DNA of 64,000 nt from Oenanthe sinensis. Its lineage: Eukaryota > Streptophyta > Magnoliopsida > Apiales > Apiaceae. The translations under genes and the position numbers were made by a program. The notes beneath the pieces were generated by a model. It saw only the letters and a list, made by a program, of their open reading frames with translations. It did not search any database and was not told where the DNA came from. The stretch is from assembly GCA_028671895.1 (NCBI GenBank), contig JAPMAC010000209.1, positions 22,652,501-22,716,500 of the forward strand, in the 5' to 3' direction. Position 1 is the first letter of the stretch, and the number at the start of each line of letters is the position of its first letter. Positions 56,489-64,000 of this stretch are shown one piece after another.

Positions 56489-58748
56489 ATAAATATAAGA
56501 GAAATCAAATAAAATAGAAAAATTATCTTTAGTAACTTGTAGAATTGGCTTCTAAAAGTATGTGGTACCATTTAAGGGATATCTAAAAATTTAATCACTT
56601 CAACCTTGTTTTTCTTTAACAAAAAATATAAATAATCATATTTAATATTCTATACGTATTTGTTGAACATAATCATTTAAATATAATTTTACATTCCTAC
56701 AATTATAAATAACTCTATTAGAGTCATACAATTACTCTTAACTAAAATTTTATATAATTATTATAATTAACAATTTTACGTATCACACTTACAGATACTC
56801 AATCTAATACAGCTGAATGGACTCCATCTTACCGATTCATGTGATTAAGGTTGTTTGACATTAATAGTTTCTCTTCTGAATCGTTCAAAAACATATGATT
56901 CGGTAAAAAAATTTAAAGAACTATTCAGATGGAAGACTTTCACGTACACTATTATATCTATTATTACTTGTCTACTTTGAAGTTTGAACGCATACAAAAT
57001 CATTTAAATTGATATTTACTTATATTTATTATATTAATTTGTTCTGTTTATACATAGGTTTAATATAAAATAATTTTTATTTTTTATACTATTAAAGTTA
57101 TTTAAAAAATATAATAATAACAATAATTATTAATAAAATTTAACTAAATATAAACAAAATTCTTTAAAATCTTGAGATAAGCATTGTATATTTAACCAAA
57201 TTACTAATTTGTAAAAAATAAAGAGAAAATGACAATCTTGATATGTAATTCAGATATTCTAAAATTTATTTACCAAATAATATTATTGATTCAGAATTCA
57301 GATTGCTAATTCATTCATATTATTTAGAAATTTTAATCATTCAAATATATCGTATTCAAATTACCCCTAAATTTATTATCTATTATCTATAATACAATTC
57401 TGTTAATAAAACATTATAGATATGTTAAACATTATTTTATATTAAAAAAATTTCTTTAGTGCTATTGTAAAATTGACTTTTCTCACCTGTACCATTACAT
57501 TTTTTACTCTTATACATGATCATTTGGATATTTAATATTATTATAAAATATTTGAAGTAAAAAAAAGGGACATAAATTAAAAAAAAAAAAGTAGTGAGAT
57601 ATGATTCCGATACAGGAATTTGAAATCATCAATAAATTATGTGCACACTAATTTTATTATTTATTTATTTTTATTTGATAAAAAATACAATTTTTTAATA
57701 CGTATGTATTAACATAATATTAATATAAATATTTATACACAGATTTTTTTGTAGTTCTGAAATCATTTGTTTTACTTTGTTATTATTTTAGCTAGTACTA
57801 ATAATATACTTCTAAATATTCCTATGTTGTTAATATAATACCATTTCGTTAATAATTCTGTTATAATAATATTAATATACGTAAATCTTTCCATTGCGAA
57901 TAAACCCGATAAATGAGGGTTAAGTATATCCTCATTGTACTCGTGTCCCCTTTTATCAATTGACATCACCATCCATGACTCTTCTATTTATTAACATGTC
58001 TTCATCCATTGAGCTTTTATTTAAACATCCATTGATTTCTTTATGAATTGATTTATCCTTCACTTTTCTAAATTCCTACCTTCAAAGTCTATTCTTCACA
58101 TTTGTTAATGAACAATATCAATCGAAATAATAAAATTTATTAACTCTGATAGGATTATCCATCGATCATTTTACATACTTCAATGGATAAAATTCTAAAT
58201 ATTTGTTACGGATATTAAGTACATATCCTATTTATCGGTTGATTTAACTCTATCAATTATTAACAGGTTTCCTAATTAGTGGATATTTATAAAACACGCA
58301 TACATTGATCAATTACATAAAATTGAGTCAAATTATGATTTTAAGTGTTACGCTATCATAAAATACATTTTGATTCCTAACACTCCTTTTGTAAACCGGT
58401 GACATATTAACATAGCAAATTCCACCCATACAAGATCTTGATGTTCTAGTTGAACTGATTGGTATCAGGTGTCCGTTTCTCCCTCTAGGAGTAAGGCATC
58501 ATATACAACCCTTTATCTGTTATCCACGGTTAGAATCAATCAAAAAAAATTCTCACACTTTGAAATTCTAGCCTTTGGGTTTTTAGCCTCAAGTCTAGGG
58601 AAATCGATTTTCAAAGATTTGTACATTACAAAGGGATGTGTTCATCTATGTAATACTGGGGGTTTGGTGGTGGTTATTTGGTTGGACAAACTGTTTTTGG
58701 AATGAGAGTATAGTTGACCGTGTAGGAAGTAAGGGTGTTAAGTAATAA
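56489..58748. other. AT-rich intergenic DNA
   Basis: No credible gene. Open stretches at 57772-57972 and 58469-58705 have no domain features. Low-complexity A/T dominates. Confidence 0.6.
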
Positions 58749-59286
58749 CTAGATATTACACTCGTGCAAGGCACGAGTAATTTTTAAAATTTGAGTTATA
58801 TTTTATATTTTATTTAAATATATTATTTTTTAAAAAAAATCATGAAGTATAGTCTGATAATTTAAAAATATATATTCATCGATCACACTAATTTTTAAAT
58901 AATCTGTGTTGGTAAGAAAAATTCATATGTATGTATAAATCCTCCGAGTCAAAATAATTATATATAGTTTTGTTGACGACATACTCTGAAATATCTAATT
59001 TTTAAAGTTAGAATATTAATTAGAAAATGTGTATAAAAGTATAATAATAATAATATATGAAATAAAATCATTTTCTAAAAATATGATATTACAAATTAAT
59101 TAAGTTAATTAAATATGCATAAAAGTATAATAACATGTTAATTAAATTGTATACAAGGGTATAATAGTAACCTAAAAATTAGAATTAATTAATTGTTGAC
59201 ATGACAATAGCAAATGACGTGACAATGGAGGTGGAATAAAATCATTCCCCAAAAAGTATATGTTGTGGTATTATATAATAGGGAGA
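58749..59286 (-). mobile_element. Non-autonomous Helitron (538 bp)
   Basis: On the minus strand it starts TCTCCCTATTATATAATAC after an A (59286) and ends ...TATCTAG followed by T (58749), giving the TC...CTAG ends and the A/T target expected of Helitrons. Eight bases before the CTAG lies a perfect 8-bp hairpin (58760-58767 with 58771-58778, loop AAG), formed by ACTCGTGC and GCACGAGT. It has no coding capacity. Confidence 0.82.
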
Positions 59287-60990
59287 TTTGCATAAGTTCA
59301 TTCACAAAGAAGGACTAAATTCAATATCAAAGTCTTATAGACAGTCTCATTTTATTTAGAAGTTTTAGAAAAATAATTGTGTGTTTTACTATCAACTAAA
59401 TTAAACTAAAAGACACTAAAAACTAGAATTTAATAGTGCTGGAAAACAATTCAAAAATTCAAGTTCTCTTCAATTGGTTATATGAATGTCTCATATACTA
59501 TTGCAATACAAAAGTATCTTATTTTGCTAAAAATAATTCTTTTAAAATTTATATTATTTTCTCCCAAGATACAATATAATGTCTATAACTATACCTTTAA
59601 TGTCATTCCCATGATCAAACAAAATACAATGATAAACTATTAAGACTCAAGAATTAATACCTTTAATGCCATTAATAGTGTGGAGAGAGAGAAGAGAGAC
59701 GAAGGTGTTTTAGAGTAGAGATGGAGCGTAAATATGAACTGTTAGAATTGCAACCAATTTGAACTATGTCGAGAACACAAAAAGAGAACCGACACAAACA
59801 ATATGTTGAGAACTCTAAAAACAATTGTGTCGAGAATTGATTGTATCGATAACTCAAACAATAGGTAAATTGTGAAGTTTGAGAATTAAGATAACTATAT
59901 CATGAACTCTGGGAAATTTATTATTTCATATCGTGAAGTCACAATATGAAATAAAATATACAAAAGCATATTAATTGAAATAAAATTTTAAAAAAATCTA
60001 GTTTCAGACTATTGGACACAAAATAAGATTTTTGTACTGTATTGAGAACTCCAAAGATAACTATGTCGAGAAGTCTATTTATCTAGAGTTCGCTATATAC
60101 TTTTGAATAAATATACCTACACTGAGAAGCAATTTTTAAGAAAAATTGTAAATGAGTAAAAGACAAATTGCAGGAAGCATATGTCAATTCTCAGTGTGGT
60201 CTAACTTTGAATTGGACATGTATTAAGTCTATAATGAAATTTTGAAGAGAAAATTAACGGATGAAGATTAAACAAAACAGAAGATGCAGAATAAAAAATT
60301 TGTCCTTGTTCAAAACGTTAGCTAAAATAGGAATAGACTAGAAATGAAAGAAAAATGATTTTCTATCGTGTTTTAGTAATGGCCTACTAGAAAAGCATGT
60401 GCATGGGACATATTGTCTATATAACTAACACATAGTTACTCTTGCAAATGGTTAATCAATAGAAACATATTACATTTTCATGGCTAATAGATTTATCTGA
60501 GGCAGTAATTCTTATAGATATTTGAAATACCTAGAAAGTAAAATATGATAGAGTTGTTTGGTTGTCTAAAATCATGGCTAATAGATTTACCTGAGAAGTA
60601 CAAACACCTACATAATGGAGGAAGTCATTTACTCAACCCCGCCTTGGTAATTCACAATTCCTGCATCATACAAAATCTAGCCCATAAATACAAAATAAAA
60701 TCAATTAAATAATATAAGGGAAGTAATTATCCAGGAAGTTCAAAATTATCAACCAAACAAATTTATTACACTTCCCATGTTTTTTTTATAGAAAAAAAGT
60801 ACACTTTCTAGGATAATTTACTTCCTACATTTAACAAAATAAGCACTCAATGTGAGATTTGTAGTGTAGGTTGTTGGTTTCCTAATAACAAAATTACAAT
60901 AAATTAGTTCAAATAATTAAGGGGCATGTTATAAATATATTTATAGTCATATTAATTACTAACTTGTACCATGATTCAAAAGGTTCCTTG

Positions 60991-61110
60991 TTGCAATCAC
61001 TTTCTAGTTAAAATGAAAAATCTAGGGGTTAATATTTACACAAAGGCAAGTTACAATCACTTTCTAGTTAAAACCAAAAAAATCCAAGAGTTAATATTAT
61101 GAATAAATCT
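60991..61110. repeat. 60-bp tandem duplication
   Basis: TTRCAATCACTTTCTAGTTA recurs at 60991 and 61051 with similar following sequence (AAAAATC, GTTAATATT). Confidence 0.9.
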
Positions 61111-62186
61111 TGGCATACATGTATACTACAAACTAACAACCTATAAATTAGGAACATATTACGGTTCAATTTCAAGTATTTTTTAAAGTGATTACTTTTT
61201 TTTTGTTTGTTTGAAGGTAACAAGTCTGCTATTAAAATTCTATATTTTATACTTTTCTTTTTCTTTTTTAGAGAAAGATCTATCATCTATGTCATGTTTA
61301 AAAATAATATTTAATAAATTATAGTAGTTTATTTCTATAATGTTAAAAACTTATGGTTATATAAATGTGTTAAAATATTTACAAAAATTTATTAAATTTA
61401 AAATTTTTGTCGAACACAATTATGTTTAAAAAGTATGTTATACAAAAATCTCAATATAATACGATTTTGCATAGCATTTTATTTTTTGTGTTAATAAAAA
61501 TTGAGATTATTTCACATCAAATGTCAAAATAAAAGCATATATTCATAAAAAAGATCTCAAAAATATATTTTTTATAAAAAAACGATAGGTGTGAAAGAAT
61601 AAATATATTTTTTTAATAAACACCTATCTAGAGAGTAAAAACAAAAAAAATTAAAGCATAATAACTAAATTACCTGATATAACATAAAGAGATAATAGTT
61701 TATAAAATATTTCATTATCCATATAAATATCATAAGAATATAAAATATTATAAACATGTACTATTAAATTATTTAATATAACCTTGCTATACTTATATAT
61801 TAAATACAAAATATTTAACATATAAAAAGTAATACAGTGAATATCATAAAATTGTAAATGGAAAAAAGAAAGATTATGGGTTAAAATTTCAGTACACTTA
61901 TATGTATGTCTAACCGTTTCCAATTTATAATTAGGCATATATATGTTTATATGTCAAGATTTACTGTAATAGTTAAAAAGTGTAAAATAAATAACTTTTT
62001 ATACACTAATCAATTGAATGAGATTATTCATTTACAAAAACAGAAAAATAACACATTTCTTTTGTATCAATCCCATTATTTTTCAATTTTAAAATAACGT
62101 ACAAAACAATTGATTATCATAAAATTATATAAATATTATAATTTATGTAATCATAAATAACTAAGCATGCAATTAAATATTATTTA

Positions 62187-62191
<5 letters not shown>

Positions 62192-62219
<28 letters not shown>
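62192..62219. repeat. (TA)n microsatellite
   Basis: About 14 TA units. Confidence 0.95.
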
Positions 62220-62388
62220 CATATTTTACAAAAAAATTTAATATTGCACTTATTAAATTGAATATATTAATTTTTATTATTTTAAATTAAAACTTGAATT
62301 ACATCAACAATACATACAAAATAATTTTATACATACATGCAAAAAAGGATAAAGAACACGAGAAAGGCGGGTGCCACGCCCATAGGTT

Positions 62389-62425
62389 ACGTGTCCGATC
62401 CCATTGCCCATTTCACCTACGTGGC
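62389..62425 (+). promoter_or_regulatory. Two ABRE-type ACGT elements
   Basis: ACGTGTC at 62389-62395 and ACGTGGC at 62419-62425, exactly 30 bases apart, in a GC-richer island within AT-rich DNA. These are binding-site cores for bZIP factors of abscisic-acid and stress responses. They lie about 100-150 bases upstream of a likely transcription start. Confidence 0.55.
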
Positions 62426-64000
62426 CTTAAACTAGTTACTATTATTAACTTCATTTACGTTTGTGAAACTTAACCCCCCAATACACATAATACATGATAC
62501 AGTCCCATTTTTTTCAATCTCCCTCATTTCCTCTAAACAAAAATCTAGGGTTCCAGATTACTCTCCTGCTCTCACTTGTTCAATCAGGTTCAATTTTCTC
62601 CAAAATTTATTATATAATTCGATGCAATTTATGTTATCTTTTTTTTTTAAAAGTAATGTTACAGATAATTAATTAATTAATTAATTCTTGTGATTAGTAT
62701 ATATTAATTAGTATAATCCCTTTATTTTTTTTACCATGTTTGTGTGTTTTCATAGATTTGTGCAGTAATTGTTATGTATTTAAGGTATTTAATTAATTAG
62801 TTTATAGTAGGCATGTTGTTGATCATAAGAGGTGTGTACTGTAGTTGGATTAGTGTAGTTTTGATAAGTTTTACATGAATTGTGTGTCTATATGTCATTT
62901 TTATATTTATAAATAAATATTCTGTTTGTTTACATCTATTTAGTGGTGAAATTGGAAACCTGAAATTCTGTTTTACGAAATGCGGAACTCGGATTTATTA
63001 CCTTCGTATATATGTGTATATGATTTTATAGGTGAAGTGACTCGATTGGCAAACCCTAGTGTGTTTTTTTTGTTGGCTTGTATAGAATGTATTTGTACTT
63101 AAAAGTATAGTTTACTTTCCGAAATTAAATATTTATTGTTTGGATTATATTTTACGTAACTAGTCCTGTAAGATGTAGTTAAATTCTGGTGAAACTAGTT
63201 GCTTGTCAGTTTCCATCTATAATTTTTAGACAAAAAACGACAATTTGACTTAGTACATATACTATAGTTGTCAACAAAGAGTATCCCGTGAAGGGAATCT
63301 AATTTTTCTAATGGCACGAGTATAGAATTTTGAAAGGCAATTCTTGGGATTTTTCAACCTTTTTTGCTTCGATTTCCATTATTATCCCATGTAGGCACCA
63401 AGGGGGTGATATTAACTGAAGGCCGAAGATTAGCGGATAGATACATCATTATGACCTAGTTAATATTTTTTTTAACTTGCACAGAGAAGAGTTCTGTCTT
63501 AACAGTAATATCTGAGCCAAGTCAGCTGGTTATATGTAATGAATCTAGTTTGGGATATACTGTCCAAAAAAAGGCAGTTGAGTATCTGCTGAACTCCGAT
63601 ATATTTTTACTTTACAGTGAATATTATTGTCTTGAGTTTTGTTGTTGATGGTAGTGTGCAGAAGATATGATTAGGGCATTCAAGGTGTTGTCGCGGCAGC
63701 CTGAGTGAATACATGTATTAGGTCAGAAAAACTACTGTGACAGAGGTCTTTACCTGTCAAAAGATATTACATTGTAGAGTAATGTAACTCACTGATCCAA
63801 GAATCTGCACACTGTTACCCGGAACAAGGGTAGCATGGAATCTGCACACTGTTACCAGCAGATGTTGTACATCAGAGTACTTGAGTACCTTAGTTAATAT
63901 TTGAAATATCTTTAGACCGCTTTTAGTAAACCAACAAGTTCATTTTTTAATAAAATCACAGGAATGGAAACTATTCAGGACCATAATCAGAAAAAATTGG
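62426..64000 (+). other. Probable 5' end of a plus-strand gene running off the window
   Basis: A pyrimidine-rich leader (CAATCTCCCTCATTTCCTCT, then ATCTAGGGTTCCAG) follows the ABREs. Donor-like CAATCAG/GTTC is near 62588. Long T-rich intron-like DNA follows. An acceptor TGTGCAG at about 63661 precedes a GC-richer stretch with ATGATTAGGGCATTCAAG and a stop 13 codons later, so that stretch is a 5' UTR exon, a short upstream ORF or non-coding RNA. AATCTGCACACTGTTACC is repeated at about 63804 and 63840. No protein can be named. Confidence 0.4.

Larger units (their letters stand above)
59287..62388. other. AT-rich intergenic DNA
   Basis: No credible gene on either strand. Contains a 60-bp duplication (60991-61110), a scattered GTCGAGAACTC-like phrase around 59760-60080 and an AT microsatellite near 62192. 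Confidence 0.6.

Noticed and set aside
57772..58705. Protein-coding genes
   Set aside because: Isolated 60-80-codon frames in AT-rich DNA without homologous features or splice signals.
61068..62676. Small genes in AT-rich DNA near the right end
   Set aside because: Lys/Asn/Ile/Tyr/Phe-rich translations expected from AT-rich random sequence; no splice or domain support.

Overview
The window is nuclear DNA of a flowering plant, most likely a eudicot with a large, repeat-rich genome. The evidence is plant Ty1/copia and Ty3/gypsy retrotransposons, small inverted-repeat elements, a Helitron, and host genes with GT-AG introns. I cannot name the species. There are no bacterial operons, rRNA genes or CRISPR arrays.

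Positions 1-33110 are a four-deep nest of LTR retrotransposons. Element 1 (1-14914, +) is a Sirevirus-type copia element. It has gag, a broken pol, an intact extra ORF, repeated polypurine tracts and a 3.7-kb 3' LTR, and it sits inside the reverse transcriptase of element 2. Element 2 (14915-20578, -) is a broken copia element, itself inside the reverse transcriptase of element 3. Element 3 (20579-23566, +) is a copia element with a 1.5-kb LTR, inside the gag of element 4. Element 4 (23567-about 33110, +) is a dual-RNase-H Ty3/gypsy element of the Tat type. The left halves of elements 1-3 and the start of element 4 lie outside the window. Element 4 carries an antisense gene with consistent splice sites, still open over 485 codons although its gag-pol has many lesions. 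A palindromic 8-mer, GGCGCGCC, is scattered through its 3' third and is the most unusual pattern in the window.

Positions 33111-41560 hold the low-copy genes. These are an intact small gene of the DUF4228/PADRE family (35298-35696, +) and an F-box/LRR/FBD gene (40483 to 38193, -). The F-box gene has two frameshifts and an LTR fragment in its FBD exon. Stowaway-like and other inverted-repeat elements lie around them.

Positions 41560-55070 contain an old local duplication. Two non-coding blocks (41560-43228 and 47935-50510) are paralogous, and a decayed second F-box copy lies at 52330-55070. A solo LTR of the element 2 family (49158-49919) is in block B only, so block A preserves the empty site. 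Between the blocks lie a Ty3/gypsy gag relic and LTR-like sequence.

Positions 55070-64000 are mostly AT-rich, with a retroelement RNase H remnant, a non-autonomous Helitron (58749-59286) and small repeats. At the right edge two ABRE-type ACGT motifs precede what looks like the 5' end of a plus-strand gene whose coding part lies mainly beyond the window.
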